64,000 bases of DNA from Ficedula albicollis (GCF_000247815.1 NC_021692.1:7955021-8019020); one strand, 5' to 3'; positions 14,201 through 29,339 are shown, counted from the first letter of the stretch. The notes: a model not told the origin generated them from the letters alone. Numbers and translations: made by a program.

Positions 14201-15330
14201 AGTGTATTTAGGGGAAAACTATGAATTTTGGTTCTATGCAAACTACACCTATTCTTTGTTATTAAACTGTTTCTCTCTGGGACCATTATGAAGTAATCAG
14301 AGTGTCCACAATTGATTCATGTACTTGAAAAAATAGACAATAATGTCATGAAAATGGGTAGAAAAGGTTTGGAGCTTGCCAGTACACCAAGGGTATGTAC
14401 AGATTATCTCAAATGGCTGAATTATTACAGCTCGTTGTTCCCCTCTCCCTCGCTGAGACACAGGACCTGACCATACTCCTCAGCAGTTGAAATGGCAAAG
14501 TAAAATACATTTGTCTGAACCAACATAAATACCAGCATGGTTCAACCAGGCAAATTTTGCTCTGGAGCTGCACTGATAATTACTGTAGCAACTTTACTGG
14601 TTACCTATTAAACTAAGGTTTGACTTGAATCATACCCTTATACCAATAAATTTGGTTTGGTGCTATTGGAGACACACTGCTTTTCCATGGACTTAAATAG
14701 TTTATTGGTTTCAATGGCTTATGTGATAAACCAGGTTATAGAATAGTGAATAGCAAACTGTGCCCAGCAGACTTATAGACAGATTTTAATATCCTAACTT
14801 TAGTTGAAGAGCCCTAAATGTTAAACCTCAGGCTTCCTAAGACTTAAAGCACACTTAGTCAATGAATGTGCAAACCAGAGCACACTGGGGTAACTTTCTG
14901 TAGGTGAATGGAAATATAGTGCAAACTTTGCCTCTTGTTATTAAAATTACACTCTCTGATAATCAACACTTAGGGCAAGCATCTCAAAACTGACTCTATA
15001 ATTTCAGGGGCTCAATGGGAACAACAGTTAGGAATTCTTGTAGGCACTTCCATGAAATTACCCCTATGACTGCAGCTAAAATGGAGAAAACAATTTTAAA
15101 AAAATGAAAAAGGAAAACTCTAGAAAGCTTTGGTGAGACACAGCTGCTAATCAGTCCAGAAGGGTGGGGAGGATTATTTATTGCTATAAAGTGGACTTGT
15201 GTTCCCTTACCTGTGAATGTTATCATCTTTGATAAGAAATATTTCATATTTCTATGTTAAAAAGCAAAGTACAATCTTATAATGAAAAAAAGCCCAGTAA
15301 GTACAAGGCCAGGCTGTCCATGGAGGCAGG

Positions 15331-15337
15331 TGTGTGT

Positions 15338-15377
<40 letters not shown>
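15331..15377. repeat. (TG)n microsatellite
   Basis: A 47-base run of TG dinucleotides with two CG variants (near 15341 and 15347). Confidence 0.97.
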
Positions 15378-15378
<1 letters not shown>

Positions 15379-17008
15379 CATGAAATGCTCCTTCCTCCCT
15401 GCCCAAAGAGCCTGCCTTTAGAGCATGGTCACGAGATGGAGTTACTGTAAACATGGCCTTCTAAAGTCACCAAAAAAGTTCAGCACCCCTTGCAGGAAGG
15501 ATCAGTTTACACCATCTAATTTTTCTGTCTGACTAAGACATTAAGTCAGATATCGTTTCCTGCTCACAACCCATTTATCCATTAAACCAAGCTTTCTCCC
15601 TGTCTTCTTCTGGATTCTTTAATCTTTCTGTCCCGTTTCTGTTCTCCGTGTTTCCAATGCGCTCACTATTTTTCCCCAAAAACATTTCTCCTGAGCTTTT
15701 TCTAATATGAAGCTAAACACCTTCATAGGTATCTGCAATTCTCTTTGGCCCAAATCTTGGGAGACCCATTCTGTTTATACTCCAGAAAATCCCTGTCACA
15801 GCCATTAGGCTCCCTGAGCTTCCAGCACACCTTGGGATCTGACAAGCAGAGAAAGCTCAGCTGTCCCACGTGCAGGGAGGAGTGGAACGCAGTGGCCAGA
15901 TTCCAGGGACAGGGATAAGGTCACTGTCAGTGGTGATGAGCACACACAACCTCTACACGAGCAGTGAGGAGCGGGAGTGCTCCGTGGAACACACGAGGCG
16001 TCCATCCCTGGGCAAAGCAGCACTAAACACTGAGTCCTGCTAAACTCCTGTGCTCACACAACACTGAACAGCTTCTGGGCACAGGACAGCTGCTGCTGCT
16101 ACCAGAGAGACAGTAACAAAAAAACGCCTAGGAAAGGCAAGGAAAAGGATGCTGGTTTTAAAAGATCCAAGGCTGACTGTGGTGAGAGAGCAGCATCCAG
16201 CGCTTGCAACACGGGGAACCTGGAGGGAACCAGGCTGGCTCCCTCTCTGGGGAGGGCAGAGACCTGCGTGTGCTGCCCTCACATCCACACTGCCCACAGA
16301 GGGCAACAGTGCCCAAAATATTTCCAGATGGGCAAAATTTAATCAATCTTACCCCCAACAAGGGGCAGCTCCAATGCAGACACCTGTCCGCTCACCAAGT
16401 CTGAGTTCAGCTTATTCTCAGCGGGTCAGCTTGGGGGGGATTCCTTCAGGAAATCTACTGCTGGGTTCAGCTGGGTTCTCCAGCTTCCACAGCCCAGACC
16501 ATTACAGCTCACAGCAGACTGGGTGGGTGTCTGCTTCTCTCTCACTGTGTCATGGGGCCTGAAGGAGATGGTGTCCTATTAGCTCATGTGCTGTGAGCCT
16601 GCAGCCCCTTGGATGATCCTGGCTGGAATTTCACTAGTCCCATTAAAGCTCCCTGCAGACAGAAAGGGGAAATAGCTCTGTGCTCTGCTCCCCTCCTGCA
16701 CCCAAACATGGTATCTGCATCCAGGGAACAATGACTTAAAAAGGACTTCAAAAACAGGCATTATTTGTCATCTGGAAGAGCTATAAAAAGAAACACTTCT
16801 CAAGTAGTGAGTGTGAATACCATTACTTTACAGATTCAAGGGAAAAAAGCAGATAACCTTGGGGAGACCCGACCTTCAAACAGGTTCAAATGACTTTACC
16901 ATGTTTTCCCTTCTCTCTCCCACGCAAGCACAAAATTACATACATGTACACATTCCCACACAATGATACTCCCACATAAACAGAAGTTTGTAGACATGCA
17001 CGTCCTCT

Positions 17009-17030
17009 CACACACACACACACACACACA
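17009..17030. repeat. (CA)11 microsatellite
   Basis: Eleven CA units followed by degenerate AACAC and A-rich sequence. Confidence 0.95.
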
Positions 17031-17310
17031 AACACAAAAAAACCAAACCTTCCTGTCCATGTTCTTATGTACGCTTGCCCCCATTCACATTTCCACACAT
17101 TTTTCTGCACTGCAATGGCACTCTCATTTGTGCACACACACAAAGCATAAAATGCAAACACTGTATGATAACTGCAGAAGAAAGATCAGACCTCTCAATG
17201 CTATCATTGTTGGGATTTATTATGGAAAGGAATTCCAGTATTTGTTCAAGACCTACAGTGTTTAGATCATCAGAATATAACTATATGAATTTACATAGTT
17301 AAAAATCAGA

Positions 17311-17396
17311 CTAACTTAAAACAAAACAAACCAACCGTACAAACAAAACCGAAACAAAACAAAAAACAGCCAGCCAAGCAAAAAACCCCAAACCCT
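17311..17396. repeat. A/C-rich low-complexity stretch
   Basis: Dominated by AAAACAAAAC, ACCAACC and AAAAAACCCC words, with very few G or T. It is similar in type to 26139-26367, 35485-35532 and 56446-56557, all on the same strand. Confidence 0.8.
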
Positions 17397-17772
17397 GACT
17401 TTTTCAGTTTCCCATCCCTTCAGTTCCAGCTTTCCAGGCAGTCTGGATCAGCAGCAGATCCTCACAATGTTTCCAGGAGGGGGTGCATACCTGTCTGAGA
17501 AGATTTGCTAACTGTGCACAGATTCCTTTCCAGAGCAGGGCTTTGCAGGGTGCTGCTGCTGCACTCAAGCCCATTTTCTGACACTGGGGCAGTTGTGGGC
17601 TGTTCTCTCAGGTACTGCAGCCACATTTGTGCACTTTGCATGCACTGGGGGTACTGTGCTCCATCAGCTGCATCACACACCCAGCTTGTGACCATGCAAA
17701 GTCCTGAGGACAAGGAGGAGATTCAGAACAACTCAAATTCTCAAAGCTAGGGTATGGCTACCCACTGTGACC

Positions 17773-17986
<214 letters not shown>

Positions 17987-20900
17987 GCCAGAACCAACTC
18001 AAACAAACATTCTTCCCTACAACTTTCAACATCAGCTGAACATTCTGCTCAGGTGGAACCTGCTTGTGTGTGCTGAAGTGTTCAGCAGCTCAGACACCCA
18101 GATTCCACCAGCTAACCTCACACACAGGCAGTGGTAACAGCCTATGTGGCATGGCGTCTTATCTCAAAGTCACTGTTCTGAGGCAAATGACTGTGATTTA
18201 TGTTTTGAAAACAAAATCCTATATGAAGTACAGTATTATTTCACATGTATATTAACAGAGAAAAAGAATGCGAAAATGTTTTCGTTTGGACCATGCAGTA
18301 AACCAGTGGCACAGCAGGATGAGGAAATCAGAAATTCTGCTTCCTGGATCCTGCTGTCATCATTAGATTGTCTACCATGTCCCTCCTTGTTAGGGAAAAC
18401 ACCTTTCCGTGGATGTGTTTCCATAGATGTCCCCTCCATAGAGGGGGAGTTTGGTGGAAAGTGGGGTTCTAGCTGGCTATGCAGTTGCTTGTGGTTCAGA
18501 AGCAAGTATGCCACTGTGTATGTGACCTGGAACTTGCTCACCTTGATTCCAAATTCCATATTCATGCTTAGCATGGATAACACCCGTGCTGAACTCTTGA
18601 TTTCTGTGGTTTTATTCTGATTTGCATCCTCTGGGAAAACACAATGAAATCAATACATTTACTCTATATTTTACCTATGGCCACAAGGCCTGAAATTCAG
18701 CACTTTGTGAATTTTGGTGGCATTTAATAAAAATTTCCTGTCAGCCAGTAAAAATAGCCTAATTTGGGCAGAAGAAATCTATGAAAGAAATTAGTGCATG
18801 GCCATGGTTCTCAAACTGCAACAAGCAGGAGAAATGTGGGGGTTGATGTCCTGCTAAGATCCTCTCTGAGGTGGGAGCGAGTCTGGGCAGTACAGTGATG
18901 GCTCACCCCAGCTCACCTGCCTGCTCAAGGTTTGTCTGAAGAGTGGCAAGAGTCAAAGGTGAGGGTGAGAGCTCCCTGCTGCCTCTCCCCCTGCAGTCAC
19001 TGCTGTCTGGGAAGGACCATGCTGGAATTTGAAAGGTGTGAGGTGCTACCGTGGCCATGGCAGAGCTGCTTTCTCGTGCCACTGCACTGTCCTTGGGGGA
19101 CACATGAGCACTTATTGCATAGTAGAGACAGAGACAGAGAGACCAGGGGCTCAGCTGCTTGTTTCTGCTGCATTCTGCAAAGAGAGGAAAGGCCTTTGCA
19201 GGGTCAAACAGCGACTGCACAACTCACAGCCCAGTTACAGTCGCCTTCTTACACAGCCAGAAACCTCAGCTGCTGCAGAGGGATCAGAGCAAAAATCCAC
19301 TTCTGGAGGGGTCACAGCACAGGCTGGATGGGGCTGGGTGGCATCACTGCAGTGACAGCCACTCACATGGCCCTGCTCTGGCACACACGGCTCTCCAAAG
19401 CCACAGGGGCTCTAAGGCCCAGGTTTTAACCTGCCCTTGGTGTCCTGAGAAGCCAAGACTGTGGTATCCACCATCAGTGTTTTTTTCTGGAAGTCATAAT
19501 GCAGTATTTTCTCCACTGTTTTTTACAGCTGAAACCAGCCAAGCCATACAAAACCTGGTAACTTTCTCACCCCAACTTTTTGTAGCAGCAGATCAGCTGT
19601 CCTTAGAGAACAGCCTTACCTACCCTCCAGTGGGTTTGGCAAAGGCAGTGATTGCATTTCTGTATTTTTATTGCCCACTGCAAAGGAGGCATAAGGAAAA
19701 TCAGGTGGTTGGAAGGAATGAGAAGAGATAAGGCCAGTCTACTGCTATGAGAGTTTGTGCTGCTGGTCTAAAAGGTCTTATCTCACCATAAACTTTGACC
19801 AGAGAGAACTGAGCCGCTGTGAAAATGAGAAGCATTGTCAACTCTCACATGAAATGTGTCAGTGAGAAGAGTTGCCTGGACTCTGAGAAATAATTTGGGT
19901 CAGACAGCAGTGCCTGGCCATTGAAAATGTTCCTGCTGACCCAGACATCAATAGAAATGTCTTTACTGCTTTTAGAGAGAGCAGTTACGCTCCATGGCCT
20001 GGATGACTCCTAAAAATACCAGTCTTGGTAAATTACTGCAGAAGTTGTTTCAGATTGTAAAGCAGTGGGAAGATCTCTCTTGGCAGATCTGGATGACAAG
20101 CAGAGAGCACCTTTTGGCTACATTCACCTGGAAAAGCCTGTGCCCTGTTCAGCCTCAGAGTATTTCCAGTTTTAGAACAGAAATTATGTTGAGATCTTCA
20201 CAGTTTGTTCCAGAGGATGTGACAAAAGGTCTCCAGAAATCTTGTGAATGGCCAGTTCTGTCACTGAGTACTGCCTGCCTCTCCTGGCATCACAGATGTG
20301 TTAAAAATCTTGTAATGGAATAGCAGTGAAGCAGAAATTTAAAAAAAAATCCTCCACTCTAGTGCCTGACATTCTTTTTAGGATGCCAATAAAAGATAAT
20401 TTTACCTGTAAAATGTACAAGCTGCTTCTAGTGCTGTACCTCCCTCCTCTCCCACACCCTTCTTCTGAATTTGTACTATCCCTACAGTGGACAGAGACTC
20501 AGGAGAAAAGAGCTCCAGGGCAAGAATGTCACAGGCAGACCCAATCAACAGTTAAAGGAAAAAGCAAGAGAGGTGCTGAGAATCCAGCAGCTCTGCTGCC
20601 CGTGCCATTTATAGCCTTGGTTGTTCCAAGGGAGCTTTTGTACTCTCTGACTTTAGATTAAACTGTGAATATCTCAGTGAATATTCTAACACCCATGTCA
20701 AATACGGGACAGGTATGAGGAAAGACTGGGGGAGATGAGGCTGGGAGAAACACACTCCACTCTGCAGAACAGAACCCGTGTGTCAAACCCACTCCAAGAG
20801 CACTCCAGTGGGTTGGGTCTGCCCCAGCGTGAGCCACTGCAGCTGCCTGGCACTCTTGCACAGTCATAAGTTCAAGGACGAACCCTTCAATTTGCAAAAT

Positions 20901-22312
20901 GTTCCTGTTTTCCAGAGGCAAAAACTATTTGTCAAAGTGCTCAGAAAGCTTGGTCGCTCCACTTTTCTTTAGTTTTCCCATGCATTGGGGATACTCCTGC
21001 TACTGGGATCTCAGTATGTAATACAGATTAAATGACTTTGTGCTGATGCAGTGAATTTCATCAGAGGATCTCATAGCATTTGCAAATTAATTAATTAAAA
21101 TCTCATGGCACCCTACTGCTAGTATCACCATCTTATTTAGATGGCAAGAGAGGCATGGAGAAAGAGCTGCTTTATTCTGGACCACCCAGAACATCTTCAG
21201 GAGTGCTGGAAAAAGAGCTCTGTGTACCTGATGCAAAGTCCCTTCTTCAAGTGACTTGACCAATTCCTTCCCTGCCCGTTATCATACAGGCTGAGGATCT
21301 TTGGTGCAGCCTAATACAGCATGAAAAGGTTCAGCAGAGGAGATTTTTGTGGGAGGATACAGAATTGCTTTGGGGAAAGCAAAACTTAAAGCATACTCAA
21401 AGTATGATAATTAGGAGGGATCCAGTGGGAAAAAGCAGAGGTTTATTCCTTGGTCTGAATTGAATTGTACAGATAATGCCTACAAGACTTTTCTTACTCT
21501 GGCAGAGGACACCTTGGACTTGAGCTTTGCTGCTTTCATGTGTCTTGCAGTGCCTCCAATGAATAGGATTTGTCTGAATGAAGCATTTTCCCTATGGGAA
21601 GCTGCTGTGGTGCCTTTAAGATTTGGAGTGATGCCCTCTGAAAGGGGAGCAAGAATATTTCAGAGGGACACTATCCTTCAGGAAAAAAGCCCAAACCCTG
21701 TCTTTCCAAGATGGGGTCAACTTGTCAGCCCTTTATCTGGAAGCACTTACTACACAATTAATGGAAGGAACCCTCATCAAATGAGGGACAAATCATAAAA
21801 TTAGGGAGATGGAAATTAGGGCATGGACAAATGATCCAGGTGCAGGGGAGATTTATGGAGGAGGTTGTATTAGAGCTAATGATTTCTGCTAATGATCCTC
21901 CAAAGTATAAAGTGGCACAGAGCCCACTCTCAATGGGACGAGAGAAAATTCTGCATGCAGAGTGAAGGGCACTCCTCTTGGGGTGGGGAAGCTGGACTTG
22001 AGTACAACAGCAACATCAGACCACTCTCTCTATCTCCTAACCCAGAGATGGTGGCTGTGGAACTTGATAGCCAGGGGGCTGTGAGAACAGTGGGAACCCC
22101 TCTGCTATGATCAAAGTCACCCAAAAAGGAACACTTTTTCCTGTGCTTCTCCCTCAGGAGCTTCCAAGAATATCCTGTCTCAACTCTCATTACCATCTTC
22201 TTTCCCCTAAATGTAGCTCCTTACATAGCACTCAACCAGATGGAGGTTCCTCCACCATCACCACCAAACTGAGCTGGAATCTCACTGCTAAAAAAGTGGA
22301 AGGCAAAACCGA
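17987..22312. other. Non-coding stretch; no gene recognised
   Basis: Several overlapping frames of 100-190 residues near 18930-19730 share no consistent codon pattern or domain and look like chance. An ancient repeat lies at 21045-21200. I see nothing else that can be supported. Confidence 0.55.
21045..21200 (-). mobile_element. Eroded ancient amniote interspersed element, reverse orientation
   Basis: It reads AGAGGATCTCATAGCATTTGCAAATTAATTAATTAAA, then CTCATGGCACCC, then CATCTTATTTAGATGGCAAGAGAGGCATGGAGAAAGAG. The order matches the old amniote pattern 'ggatctcaaagcactttgcaaa - ttaattaa - ctcacaacaccc - cattttacagatggggaaactgaggcacagag'. It is the reverse complement of the tail seen at 47225-47470. 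Confidence 0.65.
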
Positions 22313-23806
22313 CTTCTCTTCTCTTCTCTTCTCTTCTCTTCTCTTCTCTTCTCTTCTCTTCTCTTCTCTTCTCTTCTCTTCTCTTCTCTTCTCTTCTCTT
22401 CTCTTCTCTTCTCTTCTCTTCTCTTCTCTTCTCTTCTCTTCTCTTCTCTTCTCTTCTCTTCTCTTCTCTTCTCTTCTCTTCTCTTCTCTTCTCTTCTCTT
22501 CTCTTCTCTTCTCTTCTCTTCTCTTCTCTTCTCTTCTCTTCTCTTCTCTTCTCTTCTCTTCTCTTCTCTTCTCTTCTCTTCTCTTCTCTTCTCTTCTCTT
22601 CTCTTCTCTTCTCTTCTCTTCTCTTCTCTTCTCTTCTCTTCTCTTCTCTTCTCTTCTCTTCTCTTCTCTTCTCTTCTCTTCTCTTCTCTTCTCTTCTCTT
22701 CTCTTCTCTTCTCTTCTCTTCTCTTCTCTTCTCTTCTCTTCTCTTCTCTTCTCTTCTCTTCTCTTCTCTTCTCTTCTCTTCTCTTCTCTTCTCTTCTCTT
22801 CTCTTCTCTTCTCTTCTCTTCTCTTCTCTTCTCTTCTCTTCTCTTCTCTTCTCTTCTCTTCTCTTCTCTTCTCTTCTCTTCTCTTCTCTTCTCTTCTCTT
22901 CTCTTCTCTTCTCTTCTCTTCTCTTCTCTTCTCTTCTCTTCTCTTCTCTTCTCTTCTCTTCTCTTCTCTTCTCTTCTCTTCTCTTCTCTTCTCTTCTCTT
23001 CTCTTCTCTTCTCTTCTCTTCTCTTCTCTTCTCTTCTCTTCTCTTCTCTTCTCTTCTCTTCTCTTCTCTTCTCTTCTCTTCTCTTCTCTTCTCTTCTCTT
23101 CTCTTCTCTTCTCTTCTCTTCTCTTCTCTTCTCTTCTCTTCTCTTCTCTTCTCTTCTCTTCTCTTCTCTTCTCTTCTCTTCTCTTCTCTTCTCTTCTCTT
23201 CTCTTCTCTTCTCTTCTCTTCTCTTCTCTTCTCTTCTCTTCTCTTCTCTTCTCTTCTCTTCTCTTCTCTTCTCTTCTCTTCTCTTCTCTTCTCTTCTCTT
23301 CTCTTCTCTTCTCTTCTCTTCTCTTCTCTTCTCTTCTCTTCTCTTCTCTTCTCTTCTCTTCTCTTCTCTTCTCTTCTCTTCTCTTCTCTTCTCTTCTCTT
23401 CTCTTCTCTTCTCTTCTCTTCTCTTCTCTTCTCTTCTCTTCTCTTCTCTTCTCTTCTCTTCTCTTCTCTTCTCTTCTCTTCTCTTCTCTTCTCTTCTCTT
23501 CTCTTCTCTTCTCTTCTCTTCTCTTCTCTTCTCTTCTCTTCTCTTCTCTTCTCTTCTCTTCTCTTCTCTTCTCTTCTCTTCTCTTCTCTTCTCTTCTCTT
23601 CTCTTCTCTTCTCTTCTCTTCTCTTCTCTTCTCTTCTCTTCTCTTCTCTTCTCTTCTCTTCTCTTCTCTTCTCTTCTCTTCTCTTCTCTTCTCTTCTCTT
23701 CTCTTCTCTTCTCTTCTCTTCTCTTCTCTTCTCTTCTCTTCTCTTCTCTTCTCTTCTCTTCTCTTCTCTTCTCTTCTCTTCTCTTCTCTTCTCTTCTCTT
23801 CCTCTT
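22313..23806. repeat. (CTCTT)n pentanucleotide array, about 298 units
   Basis: From 22313 to 23800 the unit CTCTT (AAGAG on the other strand) repeats without a visible substitution. One extra C at 23801 precedes a final unit. Both strands stay open because five is coprime to three and no phase holds a stop, giving spurious LFSSL or REEKR polypeptides. Purine/pyrimidine-asymmetric pentamer arrays occur in vertebrates, but 1.5 kb of perfect identity suggests either very recent expansion or consensus smoothing of the array. Confidence 0.97.
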
Positions 23807-26800
23807 GAAATGCTGCCTCAAGGTGACATTTCATTAAGTCTTTAGTTTTCTATTTGGAAATCTCTCCCAGTATTTTGTCTCCCCTCTGCGGAGTGGCAGA
23901 GCTCCATCTGAGAGCCACTGCTTTGACTGTAGCAGAGAGGAGGTGAGCTGTGCTCTTCACCTTCTCTTCAAGACTTAGAGTTGACACAGAGCAGATATTT
24001 CTTTCTCCTGGCATCACATCCCACCTTACTGTGTTTTCATCTGGAAGAGGCTGAGCCTCAGCCTGAAGCAGCTATAAGTTTTCCACACAACCAGAGCTCC
24101 TGGTGGCACCTGCACCAGTGCAGGCCCGCCTAAACCATCATTTCTCTGTTCCTTGTGCCCAGCCTTCACTGGTGCCCTCTGCTGTGCCAGCCTCTAACTC
24201 CTGGTGGAATTTGGGATAGGAGGGTTGGGAGTACCTTTTGCCATATTTTGTAAATAGTCCCCCAAAAACCTTTGCAAAGGGCCCCCAACCTGAAAAATGA
24301 ACTCTAGAAACCCAGGCTCTATGCTTGACTGTGGCTCTAGGCAAAATATCCCCCCTCTTACTGCCTCTGTGAAATTAATAACCATTCTGAAATCAAAATA
24401 ATGATCCCGACCTGCTTCACACGAAGTTCTGAGATCTAATCTAGGTGGAAGATGTTATTAATGTTTTGTATCACTCAGACTCTCCATAAGCATTTCAGTA
24501 TCTATTTTCAGTCACAAAGACAGCAGCATTCCCAAACTTAAAAATGCTTTTCACGAGACATAGAAAGATCCGAGTTCTTGAAAGAAAATATACAGTGGGA
24601 AAGCTGTAAGTAAGTTGTGGTTCCTTTCCTACTGTCAGGGAAAGTGGGGGAAAAAAGGACAATTAACACTGTCCAGCACTCCCCTGGGAGCCCAATCCTG
24701 CCAGCTCCAGTGATTCGTAGTTCAGACTATTACTTCACTGCTCTTGAGTAATAAAAAAATTCTTGGTGAGTTTCATTTGGAGCTCTGATCATAAATGGCA
24801 CAGTGACTCAGAGAAATACGGGTAAGACCGGATGCCAAAACAAGTACCGAGCAAAATCTGCTGAGCTGGTGGGTTCATGTGTTATGGGTTGTGTTTTCTT
24901 GCTGCCCCCCAGAATAATTGGATATATGACTGACAGGGATGAGATGACAAAATGAGGGAACTGGGGGAAAATGTGTGTGAGAGAAAATGATTCAGGAGTA
25001 CAAATGAGGATATGGAAGTAACAGTAGTAGAGACCTACACTGAACACTGCAGAAAGAAATTACAGTGGCTTAAAGCAGTAGGTCAGTGCATATCTGGGCC
25101 AATGATGGATGTTAGCAACTGATATTGTGAAGCGATACACCTAGAAAATACACGAAGGAGGTATTTTCAGAGGGCACACAACCTGTCCAGACCCCCAACG
25201 AGCTCCCCGAGTCTCTACTGGCCCTGTGCTTGTTTCTCTTTGTATCTTGCTGGATGTAACCTAAAATTGTACCATATAACAAGAAATATCTCCTTCCCTT
25301 AACACTGTCATTAATTACAGCCAGGGTCCTGCTCTAGCCTGTAATTTGGTACACGCAGTTGCTTCAAAAGCCCTTTTGCAGCCACGCCCTTTGAAGGAGC
25401 AGCATTTTTATAAATACGAAAAGGAGCTCCAAGATTGCCCCTCCTCCTGCTGGACAGATTTTCAGTAACACCGGCGGAGGGCAGGAGCCCCGCACCTCAG
25501 CAAAATGTTTCCAACAGCGGAAGGACTGCAGGACTAATGAACGAGAAGAGGGAGGTGGTTAAAATGAAGACTGTGGAAAAGAAAATATTCCTTAGTATTA
25601 TGTATCTTTGCACTCTCTAGGTCTGCTAGAATGAGGACTTCCGTGGGGATGGGCAGGGGTTCACTACAGGAATTCTTGTTTCCTGTATTTTCTATTTACC
25701 TTTCTTCCTATAAAGGAGGTGAGGTTGAACAATTCACCCACAAATAAGACAATCTTCATCATACTCTTCTTCCCAGATCTGCTCTCACCCAATGCAACAA
25801 ACACCTCAGCACGTGGAATTGTCTCTGCCTTGGGCAGGGAAGCAATCCTTCATGAGACCCCACACCAATATTGCCAGTCTGTTCGAGTTCAACACTGATG
25901 GGCAGCAGTATGTAACATTTCAGGTGGACAGATAAACATGTTGTTTTGTACTTAAATAGAAAGCTTCCTTTTTTTCAGCCTGGTCAGGGGTTGGTTTCAT
26001 GCTCTGGTCGAGAAGAATAGACAGTTTGATGGGAACCACACTGACCCAATGGGTCAGGGCGTAATGGGTCCCCCGAAGTCTAGAAATTAAAACACACACT
26101 TTCAGTATATTTTCTCCCAATTCTATCTCTCTCAAAATGAAAAAAAAAAACAAAAGAATCACCACCACCACCAACAAAAAACAAAACCCAAAAACCAAAC
26201 CAAACCAAACCAAAACCACAAAAAACCTCCACCCTAAAAACCACCCCAACAAAACAAAACAAAATAAAAAAACCCCAAAAAACCAAAAAAACAAAACAAA
26301 ACAAAACCCCACAAAAAACAAAACAAAACAAAACCTCAAAAAAACAAAACCAACCAACCAACCAAAATTGCCAAACTGGAACACAAAGTTAGATAACCTC
26401 TATTTGTTATTATCATACAGAATGTCCAGGATAGTATTTTAGTATAGCCCCTTTAGGTCAAGCTCACAAACATCTTGAGTTTCTTCCAGAGCATACACAT
26501 CAGCCCATGCACTGAGCATTTTCCCTGCTGCATCTTCGTGCTTTATTCCCTCAGCAGTGTGATAAGTGTTGACCAGAGCAGCCTCACTCCTGCTGCCTTC
26601 CCCACCAGAGAGCCTCTGAAATAAAGAGCAACACAGCAGCCTGAGCCTGCTGAGACCTCCCAGACCCGGGTTACAGGACTATTTATATTGTGCAATTTGG
26701 ATGTCCCTGGTGGTATTGATCAGAGCATTTGTAATGTTTCTGCATATACAAAGAGTAGAAGGAAGCTGTCATTCAGAATAACATTCATTTTAGATTATAT

Positions 26801-27644
26801 GGACGACCTAAGTACAAGCAAAATGTCCACGAGGTAGCTCTGTGTGTGAACATGGATCTCTGTTTATTTGTCTGTGTTCTGGCACGCTGCAATGAATTAA
26901 CACCAAACAGGCTTCAGTGCTGACCAAGTGGAAACAACGCTCAGTCCTCACTGCAATGCTTTTCATTTGAGAATCTCGGGGCAAACTTCATTCCCCAAAT
27001 CGCGCAGCCTGGGTAATTTGGGCACAAGGAAGAAGGTTGGTGTACCCAAGGCTGTGGAAGAAGTGAATGGCAGACCTGGAAAGGGGCCCTTGTGACCCTC
27101 CACAGCCAGGCAGTGCCTGAAAGCCGCCAGTCCCACAGCCACAGCAGGCAGACGTGCATGGAAGACCCACTGCTGGCCCTTCTCCTCCAGGCCTGCTTTC
27201 AGCATCTCTGCTCTCTTGTCAGATTTTATTCCTGAACCCAGATGGACCTGCTTATTGTGATTACTCACACATCACTGTAAGGTGAAATACACAGCTTCAC
27301 CCCACTGACTAAGAAAAATAAATAGGACTCTCTCCCCACCACCCACACCCACTCCCACACTTCCCTCTGAACTTGAAATAAAAAACCTGCAGAAAGATTC
27401 CCGATGGCTTTGTCAGGGAGGGGGGGATGGTGAGGATTGGTACAGTATATAACATCGCAGCTCTCCTGGATCAGTCACGCTTCCTAATTCAATAAGGTGA
27501 GAAGGAGCATAATTTGATCATATTTGTTTTGCATCACTGCAAAAACAGAAAATGAGGGGCTGCAGAGCCGCACCAATTTACTTCATCCGACCTTGATTAA
27601 AAGAAAATTAATTGCCGCATCTCTCTGGATATCTCAGGCAGCAG
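23807..27644. other. Non-coding stretch; no gene recognised
   Basis: No exon or RNA gene recognised. A complex segment at about 25230-25450 contains ATTAATTACAG, a CCACGCCC (KLF/SP-type) box and TATAAATA, and could be regulatory; this is motif inference only. An A/C-rich tract occupies 26139-26367. Confidence 0.5.
26139..26367. repeat. A/C-rich low-complexity tract (about 230 bases, almost no G)
   Basis: Built of AAAACAAAAC, CCAAACCAAA, ACCACCACC and CCAACCAACC words, with only one G and a few T residues. There is no fixed unit, so it is not a classical microsatellite. Confidence 0.9.
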
Positions 27645-27763
27645 CCAATGGCTTTCCAGAATGGCACAAGAAAAAAAAAAGAATGAAAGAGACAGAGAGA
27701 AAANCCAATGGCTTTCCAGAATGGCACAAGAAAAAAAAAAGAATGAAAGAGACAGAGAGAAAA
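27645..27763. repeat. Exact 59-base duplication around a single N (assembly join)
   Basis: Bases 27645-27703 are repeated exactly at 27705-27763, with N at 27704 between them. Each copy starts CCAATGGCTTTCCAGAATGG and ends GACAGAGAGAAAA, just before the (GAAA)n array. This is the signature of two contigs that both contain the unique left flank of the array, joined through a one-base gap without merging their overlap. The genome very probably has one copy. Confidence 0.95.

Positions 27764-29339
<1,576 letters not shown>

Larger units (their letters stand above)
5261..15330. other. Long non-coding block; no gene recognised
   Basis: About 10 kb with only short chance frames (the longest about 135 residues, without domains). 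It contains an ancient repeat (7835-7985), a 32-base tandem duplication (10809-10872) and a small palindromic repeat (11193-11259). The stretch about 10120-10560 is moderately complex, with homeodomain- and GATA-like words (ATTTATTCAG, TTTATCTTTATT), and could be a conserved non-coding element; this cannot be tested without alignment. Confidence 0.55.
15378..17772. other. Non-coding stretch; no gene recognised
   Basis: Mixed-composition DNA with chance frames only. It holds a (CA)11 microsatellite at 17009-17030 and an A/C-rich low-complexity stretch at 17311-17396. I see no RNA gene or convincing exon. Confidence 0.55.

Noticed and set aside
17473..17487. CCAGGAGGGGGTGC as a CTCF site
   Set aside because: Mismatches at key core positions; weaker than the two sites reported.
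18932..19731. Overlapping frames of 165 and 190 residues
   Set aside because: Two frames overlap in different phases with no conserved motif; expected by chance in GC-moderate DNA.
22107..23837. Open frames of 530-576 residues (LFSSL repeats, and REEKR repeats on the other strand)
   Set aside because: They are a direct consequence of the CTCTT array, which has no stop in any phase. The short non-repeat ends show no similarity to a protein.
27435..27480. CAGTATATAACATCG as a TATA-box promoter
   Set aside because: No downstream exon, CpG enrichment or initiation context; such words are common in AT-rich DNA.
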